Assembly (NCBI GenBank): GCA_903847945.1 | Contig: CAINEY010000011.1 | Span: 1-64,000, forward strand | Direction: 5' to 3' | From: an uncultured bacterium | Lineage (GTDB): Bacteria > Bacillota_I > Bacilli_A > Erysipelotrichales > Erysipelotrichaceae | Length of the DNA: 64,000 nucleotides | Part shown: piece after piece, positions 19,388 through 28,680 of the stretch | Layout of the letters: every line of letters starts with the position of its first letter | Position numbering within the stretch: the first letter of the stretch is position 1 | The notes under the pieces: generated by a model | The model's database searches: none | Told to the model about the DNA's origin: nothing | The model's input: the letters and a program-made list of their open reading frames with translations, nothing else | Position numbers and translations under genes: made by a program

Positions 19388-20202
19388 TGTCCACGCTGAA
19401 GCCGTATTGGGCTTACGCCAAGGCCACCTTTACCGTAGGCTTGGCGTATCGCTTACACATTCTCTTTTGGGTCCTCTCGGACATCGTACAGGTGTCGGTC
19501 TTGCTTTTGATCTGGACGGCCATTTTCAACAGTTCCTCGGCTTCCACCATCCAAGGCTATACCTTGGGTCAGATGATGATCTACAATCTCGTCATTTATA
19601 TGACCGGATCCTTTGCGTTCATGCGTCCCCTGTGGGACTTGGCGGAAGATCATTACGACGGCAAAATCGCCATGAGCCTCATCAAACCCACTAAGTACCT
19701 CTACGAAGTGTTCTTCCGTAACCTCGGCAACAACTTCATCGGAAACCTCATCATCAGTCTTCCCTTAGTGACCGTCTTGGTCGGGGTATCCCTCACGATG
19801 AATACCGGGGTCACCTACACGGTGGCCAACGTCGGGCTCTATGTCGTGTCGATCATTCTGGCCCTGGTCATCAGTTTCTTCTCCAACTTTTTGTTTGCGA
19901 CGATGATTTTCTTGACGGATGCGACCTTTGGGATGATGCAGCTCAACGAAGCCGTCATCAAGATCTTCTCGGGATCGATGATTCCGTTGACGTTCTTTCC
20001 GGGATGGTTGCGGGCGATCGCCGAAATCTTACCGTATGCCAGTGTGTATTCCGTTCCGACCTTGATCTTAATTGGTCGGTTGAACGGCATGGATCTGTGG
20101 TCGGCTTTGGGCCTTCAAGTCGCCTGGGCGGTCGGTTTGGTGATTGTGACGAATTTGGTGTGGAATCGCATCATCGAACGCCTTAAGGTTCACGGAGGTT
20201 AA
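19387..20202 (+). CDS. ABC-2 type transporter permease
   Basis: Six-TM-type permease directly after ATPase; FSGSMIPLTFFPGWLRAIAEILPYASVYSVP. Confidence 0.85.
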   Translation: MSTLKPYWAYAKATFTVGLAYRLHILFWVLSDIVQVSVLLLIWTAIFNSSSASTIQGYTLGQMMIYNLVIYMTGSFAFMRPLWDLAEDHYDGKIAMSLIKPTKYLYEVFFRNLGNNFIGNLIISLPLVTVLVGVSLTMNTGVTYTVANVGLYVVSIILALVISFFSNFLFATMIFLTDATFGMMQLNEAVIKIFSGSMIPLTFFPGWLRAIAEILPYASVYSVPTLILIGRLNGMDLWSALGLQVAWAVGLVIVTNLVWNRIIERLKVHGG

Positions 20203-20203
20203 G

Positions 20204-20992
20204 ATGAAGCACTATCTGAACATTTACGTGAAGTTTTTGGCTCAGCACCTCAAACGGATGCTGCAGTATCGGGCCGACTTTCTGATCGGAGCCGGATCCT
20301 TCTTAGTCATCCAAGCCTCCGGGATCTTGTTCATCGCCTTGGTGTTTGCCCAGATCCCCGATCTGAACGGGTGGTCGCTGGATGAGATGATCTTCCTCTA
20401 CGGGTACTTCCAGTTGCCCCGAGGACTCGATCATTTACTCACCGACAACATCTGGCTGATTCCGTCCCGTGTGCGTCGCGGTGACATCGACCGTTACCTC
20501 TTGCGTCCCATCAATCCGCTCTTTCAGGTCATCGTCGAACGCTTCCAGATTGAAGCCTTCGGGGAGTTGGCCATTGGGATCATCTTGGTAGCCTACGCGA
20601 TTCCGCGCTTGGCCATCGTGTGGACGCCGATAACGATCCTGTTGGCGCTGGTGTTTATCCTGTTGGGGTCGCTTATCTACACGTCGATCAAGTTGATTAC
20701 GGCATCAATCGGATTCTGGGTCATCAACTCGATGCCGATCATGACGACCATCTACAACATCGCCGATTTCTCCAAGTATCCGACCACGATCTTCCCTAAG
20801 CTCGTTCAGGCATTAGTCACGTATTTCATCCCGTTTGCTTTCGTTTCGTTCTTGCCGGCGACGGCCCTCATGAACAAAGCGGACAGTACCGGGATCCTGG
20901 TGGGGTCGATCGTTGCGGTATCGCTGCTAAGTCTACTGGCCTATCGCTTGTGGCTCAAAGGGTTGGCTTCCTACCAAAGCGTGGGTAACTAA
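20204..20992 (+). CDS. ABC-2 type transporter permease
   Basis: Second permease of the same operon; RRGDIDRYLLRPINPLFQ. Confidence 0.85.
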   Translation: MKHYLNIYVKFLAQHLKRMLQYRADFLIGAGSFLVIQASGILFIALVFAQIPDLNGWSLDEMIFLYGYFQLPRGLDHLLTDNIWLIPSRVRRGDIDRYLLRPINPLFQVIVERFQIEAFGELAIGIILVAYAIPRLAIVWTPITILLALVFILLGSLIYTSIKLITASIGFWVINSMPIMTTIYNIADFSKYPTTIFPKLVQALVTYFIPFAFVSFLPATALMNKADSTGILVGSIVAVSLLSLLAYRLWLKGLASYQSVGN

Positions 20993-21014
20993 TACATTAT
21001 TTTTCAGAAAAGTA

Positions 21015-21043
21015 TTGCAAATTATCTGTCATGCGTTTACAAT
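21015..21043 (+). promoter_or_regulatory. Sigma-A-type promoter for T-box/asnB
   Basis: TTGCAA - 17 nt - TACAAT. Confidence 0.75.
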
Positions 21044-21051
21044 ACGCTTAA

Positions 21052-21300
21052 ATCAGTGACCAGGACATGTGCGTCGAAGGGCCTTCTGCCTAGCGAGTCG
21101 GAACAGGTGTAAGCCGACCGGAAGCTTCAACGTGTAACCCCTGGGAGTGCGCGGCGAATGTCAAGAGTAGCCGTTGCCGGTAGTCGCCGTTATCCGACTA
21201 GGGTTTGTTGGAACCCGAAAAAGAGACCTTAATGATAAGGTAATCAGGGTGGTACCGCGGAGCTTAAACAGCCTTCGTCCCTAACGGGAGGGCTGTTTTT
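21052..21300 (+). promoter_or_regulatory. T-box riboswitch, predicted Asn-specific
   Basis: T-box core AGGGTGGTACCGCGG (21246-21260), GGTGTAA (GGNGNRA-like) apical motif, candidate AAC specifier in GTGTAACCC before the CCTGG stem strand, terminator AACAGCC..GGCTGTTTTT. Confidence 0.93.
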
Positions 21301-21321
21301 ATTTTCCAAGGAGGACCCTGT

Positions 21322-23004
21322 ATGTGTGGAATCATGTATGCTTCCGGGATCGTGGATCCCATCGCGTTTGAAAAAGGGTTTAAGGCGATTGCCCATCGCG
21401 GACCGGATCAGCATCGCATCTTGTCCGATGAACACGGTACGTTTGGTTTTCATCGTCTGGCCATCATGGATGTCAGTGAAGCCGGGATGCAGCCGTTTGT
21501 GAAGGATGGGGTAACCCTAATGGTCAACGGCGAGATCTACAACGAACATGCCCTCAAGGCGCGTTATGCGGACTATCCCTACCAAGGGCACAGCGACTGT
21601 GAAGTGCTGATGCCGTTGTATCGCGATATGGGTGCAAAGCTCTGTCGCGAACTGGATGCCGAGTTTGCGTTTGTTTTGGTCGATGGACCGAATCAGCACG
21701 TCTTAGCCGGACGCGATCCCATCGGGATCCGTCCCTTGTTCTACGGGTATCAGAAAGGTTCTGGAGCGATCGCGTTTGCGTCGGAAGCCAAAGCGCTGAT
21801 GCCACTGTGTGCGAAGATCTATCCGTTTCCCATTGGAACGGTCTACATCGATGGACGCTTTGTGCGCTATCACGACATCACCCACACCGATCGACCTGGT
21901 CTTAAGGACCCTGAAGCCATCAAACAGGCGATTCGGGAAGGACTTACCGAGGCCGTCAGTAAACGGCGCATGTCGGATGTCCCGGTGGGGTATCTGTTGA
22001 GCGGCGGCTTGGATTCGTCGCTGGTGTGTGCCTTGGCAGCACGTCAGACCAGCGAACCGTTGACGACTTTCTCCATTGGGATGACCACGGATGCGATCGA
22101 TTTGAGTTATGCGGCGCTCGTGGCCAAACACTTGGGGACGAAGCATCATGAGATTCTAATGACCGAGAAGATGGTCATGGAGGCGTTGCCTGAAGTGGTA
22201 CGAATGCTGGAAACCTACGACATCACCACGATCCGGGCTTCACTGGGCATGTACCTTTTGTGTCAGGGAATCCGTCGGATTTCCGACATTAAAGTGCTCC
22301 TATCCGGAGAGATCAGCGATGAGCTCTTCGGCTACAAATACACGGATTACGCGCCAAGTGCCGACGCTTTTCAAGAAGAGAGTTTAAAACGCTTGCGCGA
22401 GCTCTATCAGTACGATGTCTTGCGGGCCGATCGCTGCATCGCGGCGTGGTCACTGGAAGCCCGCGTTCCGTTTGGGGATCTGCGCTTTGTGGCGGATGTC
22501 TTAGCGATCGATCCGGCGATGAAACTGAACACGAAAGCCATGGGCAAGTATTGGTTACGCGAAGCCTTTGCGGAAGGGGACTACCTGCCGGAAGCCATTT
22601 TGTGGCGCGATAAGGCTGCTTTCTCTGATGCGGTAGGGCATTCGATGGTGGATGAGCTGAAAGCCATGGCTGAAACCAAATATACCGATGCGGAGTTTGC
22701 GTTGAAAGCCGCTACCTACTCGCACTGTCCGCCGATCTCCAAGGAAGCCTTGTGGTATCGGGAACTCTTCGAATCCTTCTACCCCCAACAATCCCATTGG
22801 CTCAGTGCCTATTGGATGCCCAATCCGGAGTGGGTTGGGGCTTCAGTCAACGATCCTTCTGCCCGAGTCTTAGCCAACTACGGTGCTTCCGGCCATGCAT
22901 TAAAAAGCGATTCCCCTGAGGAATCGCTTTGTTTAGAAAATCGTGATGATGTACAAGAGCGCCGTCAACAACGGCACAAACAAGTTATCCAGGCCGTAGG
23001 GTGA
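21322..23004 (+). CDS. asnB: Asparagine synthase (glutamine-hydrolysing)
   Basis: MCGIMYASG Cys2 nucleophile, HRGPDQHR, PVGYLLSGGLDSSLVCALAA, NPEWVGASVNDPSARVL; C-terminal tail runs through a terminator. Confidence 0.95.
   Translation: MCGIMYASGIVDPIAFEKGFKAIAHRGPDQHRILSDEHGTFGFHRLAIMDVSEAGMQPFVKDGVTLMVNGEIYNEHALKARYADYPYQGHSDCEVLMPLYRDMGAKLCRELDAEFAFVLVDGPNQHVLAGRDPIGIRPLFYGYQKGSGAIAFASEAKALMPLCAKIYPFPIGTVYIDGRFVRYHDITHTDRPGLKDPEAIKQAIREGLTEAVSKRRMSDVPVGYLLSGGLDSSLVCALAARQTSEPLTTFSIGMTTDAIDLSYAALVAKHLGTKHHEILMTEKMVMEALPEVVRMLETYDITTIRASLGMYLLCQGIRRISDIKVLLSGEISDELFGYKYTDYAPSADAFQEESLKRLRELYQYDVLRADRCIAAWSLEARVPFGDLRFVADVLAIDPAMKLNTKAMGKYWLREAFAEGDYLPEAILWRDKAAFSDAVGHSMVDELKAMAETKYTDAEFALKAATYSHCPPISKEALWYRELFESFYPQQSHWLSAYWMPNPEWVGASVNDPSARVLANYGASGHALKSDSPEESLCLENRDDVQERRQQRHKQVIQAVG
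22904..22930. terminator. Terminator-like hairpin lying inside the asnB 3' extension
   Basis: AAAGCGATTCC-cctga-GGAATCGCTTT. Confidence 0.75.
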
Positions 23005-23583
23005 AATGGCTTCGACTCCGGTAGCAATCAAAGCGATCATCAGGAGTACCGGCCAGTTGATTACCCCTAACTGCCAAGTGAGGTATAAGGCCGATACGGC
23101 AATCACACTCACCAACATGGCCAAGGTGCCTTCATAGCTCTTATGACCCCTGAAGATCGAGAACGTGTGTTTTCCGTAGAATTGTCCGATGACCGCAGCC
23201 ATCCCATCCCCGTACCCCATGGCCAGTAAACCTAAACCTCCGGCGATCCGTAACTGCGGATCCATGAAGGTAAAGTGTGTGAGTAAGGCCACCGAGAGGG
23301 CATAGTACACGGTACCCAGGTTTTTAAACCGATTCTTTGAGTTGATGGCCGGGATCCAGTTGAAGATGGCATTCAAGAGATTGAATACGACAAAGAACAA
23401 GGGAGGAGCCATCGCGGCCCAGTAGCTTTTCAAGACCAACGAGGCAATCAGCCACCAATTGGCCACCATAATGTGTGCAAAGGTGCGACTCATCTCATGC
23501 GGCCAATGCGCTAAACGGGTTGCAATCAGCAGAATGAGTCCCAAATATGCAAATGAAATGAGTAATCCGATCCAATCATTCAT
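22933..23583 (-). CDS. Phosphatidate cytidylyltransferase/phytol kinase-like membrane protein
   Basis: Multi-TM; GYGDGMAAVIGQFYGKHTFSIFRGHKSYEGTLAM; EAISPYGLDNLFVPL. Confidence 0.78.
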   Translation of the reverse strand: MNDWIGLLISFAYLGLILLIATRLAHWPHEMSRTFAHIMVANWWLIASLVLKSYWAAMAPPLFFVVFNLLNAIFNWIPAINSKNRFKNLGTVYYALSVALLTHFTFMDPQLRIAGGLGLLAMGYGDGMAAVIGQFYGKHTFSIFRGHKSYEGTLAMLVSVIAVSALYLTWQLGVINWPVLLMIALIATGVEAISPYGLDNLFVPLLTALLYIITIF

Positions 23584-23608
23584 GGGTTAACCTCAAAACG
23601 TGTCCCCA

Positions 23609-24403
23609 TTATATGCTTTTCCCGTTCTCAGTGCAAGTTTCATAAACGTCCACCGCAAAAGCCGCGGTTACGTTTAGCTGCGGACACGCTTGGACCCGTT
23701 GGATCCCCTCAACCGGTGAGGTGTGCACATAAGGGGTCATCGCCAAAAGATCTCCAAGATCCGGTTGCGTCAGATCCAGTGTGAACACAACTTCGGTGCG
23801 ATGATGATGGCGCTGTTGAGGTAACTCGATCGCAGGATCCGGGTTGAGCCGAACTGTCGGGTAAAGCAGGGCCTTGAGTTCAACCACGTGCTGAGGCAAG
23901 GGCCGAACCACCAGAAACCAGTGTTTAGCGATGCGATGGACCTCATGAGGATCAAACGGGGAGAAGATTGACACCGCCGCATCCACGGCGTGATCGATCA
24001 GGGGAGTTTGTGTCAGATTGGCGATCACGTAGGTTACGCTTGACCCTTTGGCAGCCCGTTTAATAGCCGATTTGGAAAGATCGATCCCGATAACGGTATA
24101 ACCGGCATCACCCATGGCTTGGGTATAATCGCCTTCTCCGCATCCCAAATCCACGATGGATTCAATGCGGAGCGCCTTCAATTCGGAAAGTACCGCAACC
24201 TTGAGCGGTGCGTAATGTCCGGCGGAGAGGAAACGCCGCCGGGCGCTGACCATCTCCGGATCATCGCCGTGCGCTTTGACGGAGTGCCCGATCGTCAGAT
24301 TGAGATAGCCTTCTTTGGCAATGTCAAAAGCGTGGCCATTTAGACAACGGACCAACTTCGTTTGACGCTCTAGTGTGGCATGACATACGGGGCAGCGAAG
24401 CAT
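23609..24403 (-). CDS. rlmA: RlmA-like 23S rRNA guanine-N1 methyltransferase family
   Basis: N-terminal zinc-like CPVC...C motif, NGHAFDIAKEGYLNL, SAM motif VDLGCGEGDYTQA. Confidence 0.82.
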   Translation of the reverse strand: MLRCPVCHATLERQTKLVRCLNGHAFDIAKEGYLNLTIGHSVKAHGDDPEMVSARRRFLSAGHYAPLKVAVLSELKALRIESIVDLGCGEGDYTQAMGDAGYTVIGIDLSKSAIKRAAKGSSVTYVIANLTQTPLIDHAVDAAVSIFSPFDPHEVHRIAKHWFLVVRPLPQHVVELKALLYPTVRLNPDPAIELPQQRHHHRTEVVFTLDLTQPDLGDLLAMTPYVHTSPVEGIQRVQACPQLNVTAAFAVDVYETCTENGKSI

Positions 24404-24469
24404 GGCTTCATTTTATCACAGATGACAAAGCCCCATCGGCTCGGGTATACTGAATCAAGGAGATTCACT

Positions 24470-25222
24470 ATGAAATTCGTCTCGTGGAATGTGAATGGCT
24501 TACGGGCCGTCATGACCAAAGGTTTTGATGACATCGTTAGCGGTTTCAATGCCGATTTTATCTGTTTACAAGAAACCAAAATGCAGGCCGGACAGTTGGA
24601 TTATCTGCCGGCCGGTTATCAGGGGTATTTCAATTACGCCGAGAAGAAAGGGTATTCCGGTGTTGCCGTTTACACCCGCCATACGCCGCTGAGTGTGACG
24701 TTGGGCATCGGGGTTGCTGAACACGACACGGAAGGCCGGGTCGTGACGCTGGAGTATGAGACCTTCTACTTGGTGTGTGTGTACACGCCCAATGCTCAGG
24801 ATGAACTGCGACGCTTGGATTACCGGATGAGTTGGGAAGATGCGTTTCGAAAGTACCTGATGCGCTTGGACATGAAGAAAGGCGTGATCGTGTGCGGAGA
24901 CCTCAACGTCGCCCATGAAGAGATCGACTTGGCCCGACCCAAAGAGAATCGCCACAGTGCCGGTTTCTCGGATGAGGAACGCGAAAAGATGACACGCTTA
25001 CTCAAGAGCGGGTTTACCGATACCTTTAGAGCCCTGTATCCCACCAAAGTCCAATACAGCTGGTGGTCCTACCGTACGGCAGGACGTGAGAAAGGCATCG
25101 GGTGGCGGATCGACTATTTCCTCATCTCCGATCGTCTGCGCAACGCCTTGCGTGGGGCAACGATCCACGATGACATTTTCGGCAGTGACCACTGTCCCGT
25201 CAGCATCGAGATCTTCGAATGA
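24470..25222 (+). CDS. Exodeoxyribonuclease III
   Basis: MKFVSWNVNGLRAV, CLQETKMQ, GDLNVAHEEIDLARPKEN, GSDHCPV; AAGGAG SD. Confidence 0.95.
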   Translation: MKFVSWNVNGLRAVMTKGFDDIVSGFNADFICLQETKMQAGQLDYLPAGYQGYFNYAEKKGYSGVAVYTRHTPLSVTLGIGVAEHDTEGRVVTLEYETFYLVCVYTPNAQDELRRLDYRMSWEDAFRKYLMRLDMKKGVIVCGDLNVAHEEIDLARPKENRHSAGFSDEEREKMTRLLKSGFTDTFRALYPTKVQYSWWSYRTAGREKGIGWRIDYFLISDRLRNALRGATIHDDIFGSDHCPVSIEIFE

Positions 25223-26424
25223 GCGATGATCGTCGGGTCGAACTGACCCTTAGTGCTGTAGACCGGCAGGCCCTAAGCGCCTCAACCGTACCGGCTGCGC
25301 ACCGCTGTCCGTATGCGCAAAGCTGCGGAGCCTGTCAGCTGTTGAACTGGTCGGATGAAACGCAAGCCGCGTGGAAACACCAGCAACTCCTCGAGGTCTT
25401 CAAACCGCTGAAGGTGGAACCTCAGCCGTTTTTCAGTGCCCCCCATCCTTTAGGTTATCGCCGCAAGAACACGTACGTGTTCAAATCCATCAAACGGGAG
25501 ATCATCGCCGGATTCTACGCCGGTGGATCGAAAAGGCTCTTGGACATCAAACACTGTCTGATTCAGGACACTCGAGCCGATGCGATCTTCACGACCCTCA
25601 AACGCTTGATGAAGGCGCAAAGGATCTTGCCCTATGATCCACAAACCGGGGAAGGCACGATCAAAAACGTGGTCATTCGTACCACCACGACCGGGGTCAT
25701 GGTGATCCTGGTGAATGCCCAAACGCAGTTCCCGGGTCGAAAGAACCTGATCCAAGCCTTACGTCAGGCTCATCCGGAAATCACCAGCATCATCGAAAAC
25801 ACGCACCCCAAGGACAGTCCTTACGTGTTATCCAATCAAAACACGGTGCTTTATGGTCCCGATCACTTAATCGAAGCCATGGGACCGTGGCGCTTTAAAC
25901 TGGGACCTTCTTCCTTCTTCCAAGTCTATCCGGATCAAGCCCATCGGCTCTTTGAGGACGGCTTGAGTCAAGCCCGACTCCAACCGACGGATAAAATCGC
26001 CGATCTTTATTGCGGAGTGGGGGTCTATGGGATCTTAGCCTCCAAGCATGTGCACAGTGTCATCGGCATCGAAAGCAATCCAACAGCCCTCAGTGTCGCC
26101 AGAGACAACGCCAAGCTCAATGATCGATCCAATGTGTCCTTTATGAAAGCCGATGCGACAGAAGCCTTGGCTCAACTGAAAGACATCGATGTGGTGTTGA
26201 TGGATCCTCCGCGCGAAGGAGCCTCTAAAGCCTTCATCGATGGGGTGATCGCGCTGAATCCGCGCACCATCGTGTATGTCTCCTGTAATCCCGTCACGCA
26301 AGTGAGGGACCTGCTTCAACTGTCGCGTCAGTACGCGATCACGCATGTGCGCGGTGCCGATCTTTTCCCGCAGACCACCCACATCGAGAGTGTAGCGGTC
26401 CTGCATCGCCGGAGCCAGCGATGA
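25219..26424 (+). CDS. TrmA/RlmD-family 23S rRNA (uracil-5-)-methyltransferase
   Basis: CPYAQSCGACQLLNW Fe-S type motif; FFQVYPDQAHRL; DLYCGVGVYGI; VLMDPPREGA; VYVSCNP. Confidence 0.92.
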   Translation: MSDDRRVELTLSAVDRQALSASTVPAAHRCPYAQSCGACQLLNWSDETQAAWKHQQLLEVFKPLKVEPQPFFSAPHPLGYRRKNTYVFKSIKREIIAGFYAGGSKRLLDIKHCLIQDTRADAIFTTLKRLMKAQRILPYDPQTGEGTIKNVVIRTTTTGVMVILVNAQTQFPGRKNLIQALRQAHPEITSIIENTHPKDSPYVLSNQNTVLYGPDHLIEAMGPWRFKLGPSSFFQVYPDQAHRLFEDGLSQARLQPTDKIADLYCGVGVYGILASKHVHSVIGIESNPTALSVARDNAKLNDRSNVSFMKADATEALAQLKDIDVVLMDPPREGASKAFIDGVIALNPRTIVYVSCNPVTQVRDLLQLSRQYAITHVRGADLFPQTTHIESVAVLHRRSQR

Positions 26425-26990
26425 ATTACCGTCAAGCCATTGCGGACTATCTGCCCAAAAACGAACAGGAACGCGTCGATCAAGCCGCGATTCTGAGTTT
26501 TATCGATAATCATTACGATGTGTTGGATCGGTCGAATTTAGTGGCGCACCTGACCAGTTCCGCCATCATCGTCAATCCAACGATGACGAAAGTGTTGTTT
26601 GCCCATCACAACCTCTACCAATCCTGGGGATGGGTGGGCGGACACAACGATGGCGATCCGGATCTTCTGGGAGTGGCCCTCAAAGAAGCCGAAGAAGAGA
26701 CCGGAGTTCAAGGTTTGGTTCCGGTGTCATCGTCCATCTTCATGATCGACGTGATCCATGTGACCAACCACCTCAAACACGGCAACTATGTCGGGGATCA
26801 TCTGCACCTCAACGTGACCTATTTACTTCAAGGCGATGAAACGCAAACCCCGCGTCACAAACCGGATGAGAACTCCGGTGTTCGCTGGTTCACGTTGGAA
26901 GAAGCGTTGGATCACGTCAGTGAAGCCCGCATGAAGCCGGTTTATCGAAAAGCCTTTGAAGCCCTGGAATTCTACAAAAAACGACCCTGA
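26421..26990 (+). CDS. NUDIX hydrolase
   Basis: Nudix-like GGHNDGDPDLLGVALKEAEEETGV. Confidence 0.88.
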   Translation: MNYRQAIADYLPKNEQERVDQAAILSFIDNHYDVLDRSNLVAHLTSSAIIVNPTMTKVLFAHHNLYQSWGWVGGHNDGDPDLLGVALKEAEEETGVQGLVPVSSSIFMIDVIHVTNHLKHGNYVGDHLHLNVTYLLQGDETQTPRHKPDENSGVRWFTLEEALDHVSEARMKPVYRKAFEALEFYKKRP

Positions 26991-27000
26991 AGGGTCGTTT
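26979..27000. terminator. Terminator
   Basis: AAACGACCC-tgaa-GGGTCGTTT. Confidence 0.75.
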
Positions 27001-27003
27001 GTG

Positions 27004-27303
27004 TTAGAAGTGATACCCGCGATCCGCACTGTCATCGTAACGGATTCCGGCATAGAAACTGAGTAATCCTCCGATCAGAAAGCCATCGCTGACCACCAGG
27101 ATCCACAGGCTCTGTTGGCCCAGTTGCGCATAGGTGACGCTCAACAGGGTCGGAAACAACCACAGGACATACATCCCGATGGGGGTGTCATTGACCCCTG
27201 AAACGGCTAGTCGATAGAGGGAAACTACATCCAGCTGGATCAGGATCGCAAAGCCGATCAGCACTAGTGCAGCCACAAAGATCATCAGTCGTTTCATGCA
27301 CAC
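27004..27303 (-). CDS. Hypothetical membrane protein
   Basis: Predicted TM segments; TACAAT -10 and GGAGG SD on minus strand. Confidence 0.6.
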   Translation of the reverse strand: MCMKRLMIFVAALVLIGFAILIQLDVVSLYRLAVSGVNDTPIGMYVLWLFPTLLSVTYAQLGQQSLWILVVSDGFLIGGLLSFYAGIRYDDSADRGYHF

Positions 27304-27387
27304 CTCCGTTTGCGTTCATTGTAGCACAGCGTTGGTGAAAAGTGCCTGAAAAGCAGGCTTAGGTGTGCGTGGTATAATGAGATTACC

Positions 27388-28569
27388 ATGGATCTACGTT
27401 ATCCTGTCGCGCCGCAGGCGCACTTGATTCTGTCCCGATTGATCGCTCACGGGTTTGAGGCGTATCTAGTGGGCGGATCCGTTCGGGACCAAGTATTGGG
27501 ACGTCCGATCACGGACTTGGACATTACGACCAGCGCATCCACCGCGGAAGTACTGGCCCTTTTCCATGACCACAAGACCTCCCGGATCGGGGAACGTTTG
27601 GGCACCATCGGAATCCATGTCCAGTCTTCGTGGATCGAAGTAACCACCTATCGCATCGATAGCGCCAGCTCAAATGCGCGCCATCCCGATTCCGTCACCT
27701 TTACCACCTCCCTGGTGGAGGACCTCAAACGACGCGACTTTACGATCAATGCGTTGGTGATGGATCAGTCCGGACGGGTGTTGGATCCTTTGGACGGCAT
27801 GGCGGATCTTCAAGCGAAACGCATCACAGCCATCGGGAATCCCGATGACCGGTTTAAAGAAGATGCCTTGCGGATCTTGCGTGCGCTTCGTTTTGGAGCG
27901 CAGTTGGGGTTCTCGATCGATCATGCGACGGGGGAAGCCCTTCTACGCCACCAAGCCCTCTTGGATACCTTACCGGTGGAACGGATCCGGGCCGAACTCG
28001 ATAAACTCATCCGATCGGATTCCCTGGAGACGATCTTCTATCCCTATTTCAGCGTGCTGTCGCGGGTCTTGGCCATCTCACCTCAAGGTTTGGCCGGGTT
28101 CGAACACTTCGAGGGTTTCGAGCTTAAACTGTTGACGCTCTTGGAACATCTCAGCCCTCAAGCCATCCACCACGAGCTGCTTCGCTTGAAGTACCCCAAG
28201 CGCTTGGCCGCTCAACTGGCTAAACTGGCCTCCGTTCGAAACGCGACAGCGTCAACCTCGATCGCCATCAAACATCTGTTGCGGGAAATCGGCGTCGATG
28301 GGGTAAATCTGATCCTGACGTATCAAGATGTCCACGGGATCACCGGGATCGATCCGGAGCTGACAGCTCAGGTGATGGCTCAAGATCCGGTGGTGACCCT
28401 GAACCGCTTGGCGATCAATGGTCATGATCTGATGGCCCTGGGTATTCAGGGTAAAACCATCCAGACGATTCTCGATCGACTCCTAGAAGCTGTGATCGAA
28501 GAAACTCTACCCAATGAAGCTAACGTCTTACTAAAGGCTGCCCGAGCCTTCCTTGACGAAAAGGGTTAA
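27388..28569 (+). CDS. cca: CCA tRNA nucleotidyltransferase/poly(A) polymerase family
   Basis: YLVGGSVRDQVLGRPITDLDITTSA; RRDFTINALVMD; DDRFKEDALRILRALRF. Confidence 0.93.
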   Translation: MDLRYPVAPQAHLILSRLIAHGFEAYLVGGSVRDQVLGRPITDLDITTSASTAEVLALFHDHKTSRIGERLGTIGIHVQSSWIEVTTYRIDSASSNARHPDSVTFTTSLVEDLKRRDFTINALVMDQSGRVLDPLDGMADLQAKRITAIGNPDDRFKEDALRILRALRFGAQLGFSIDHATGEALLRHQALLDTLPVERIRAELDKLIRSDSLETIFYPYFSVLSRVLAISPQGLAGFEHFEGFELKLLTLLEHLSPQAIHHELLRLKYPKRLAAQLAKLASVRNATASTSIAIKHLLREIGVDGVNLILTYQDVHGITGIDPELTAQVMAQDPVVTLNRLAINGHDLMALGIQGKTIQTILDRLLEAVIEETLPNEANVLLKAARAFLDEKG

Positions 28570-28605
28570 AATCGTTATGATGATAGGCAGTTAATGGAGA
28601 ACGAA

Positions 28606-28680
28606 ATGACCGAAGACAGTTCTGACGAGCGATGGCTCGCCAATCCCATGGGTCCTAGAAACCCCAGGAGCACCGTATGA
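28606..28680 (+). CDS. Candidate 24-aa leader peptide [24 protein letters not shown]
   Basis: GGAG SD 6 nt upstream; stop overlaps the ATG of the CNNM-type gene (ATGA). Confidence 0.45.
   Translation: MTEDSSDERWLANPMGPRNPRSTV

Noticed and set aside
18386-20992. Considered as a possible antibiotic biosynthesis/immunity cluster
   Set aside because: ATPase plus two ABC-2 permeases only; no biosynthetic enzymes adjacent.
24446-24470. TGAATC-aagga-GATTCA hairpin sequestering the exoA SD
   Set aside because: Predicted +1 from TATACT (24446-24451) falls inside the hairpin, so the 5' arm would probably not be in the mRNA.
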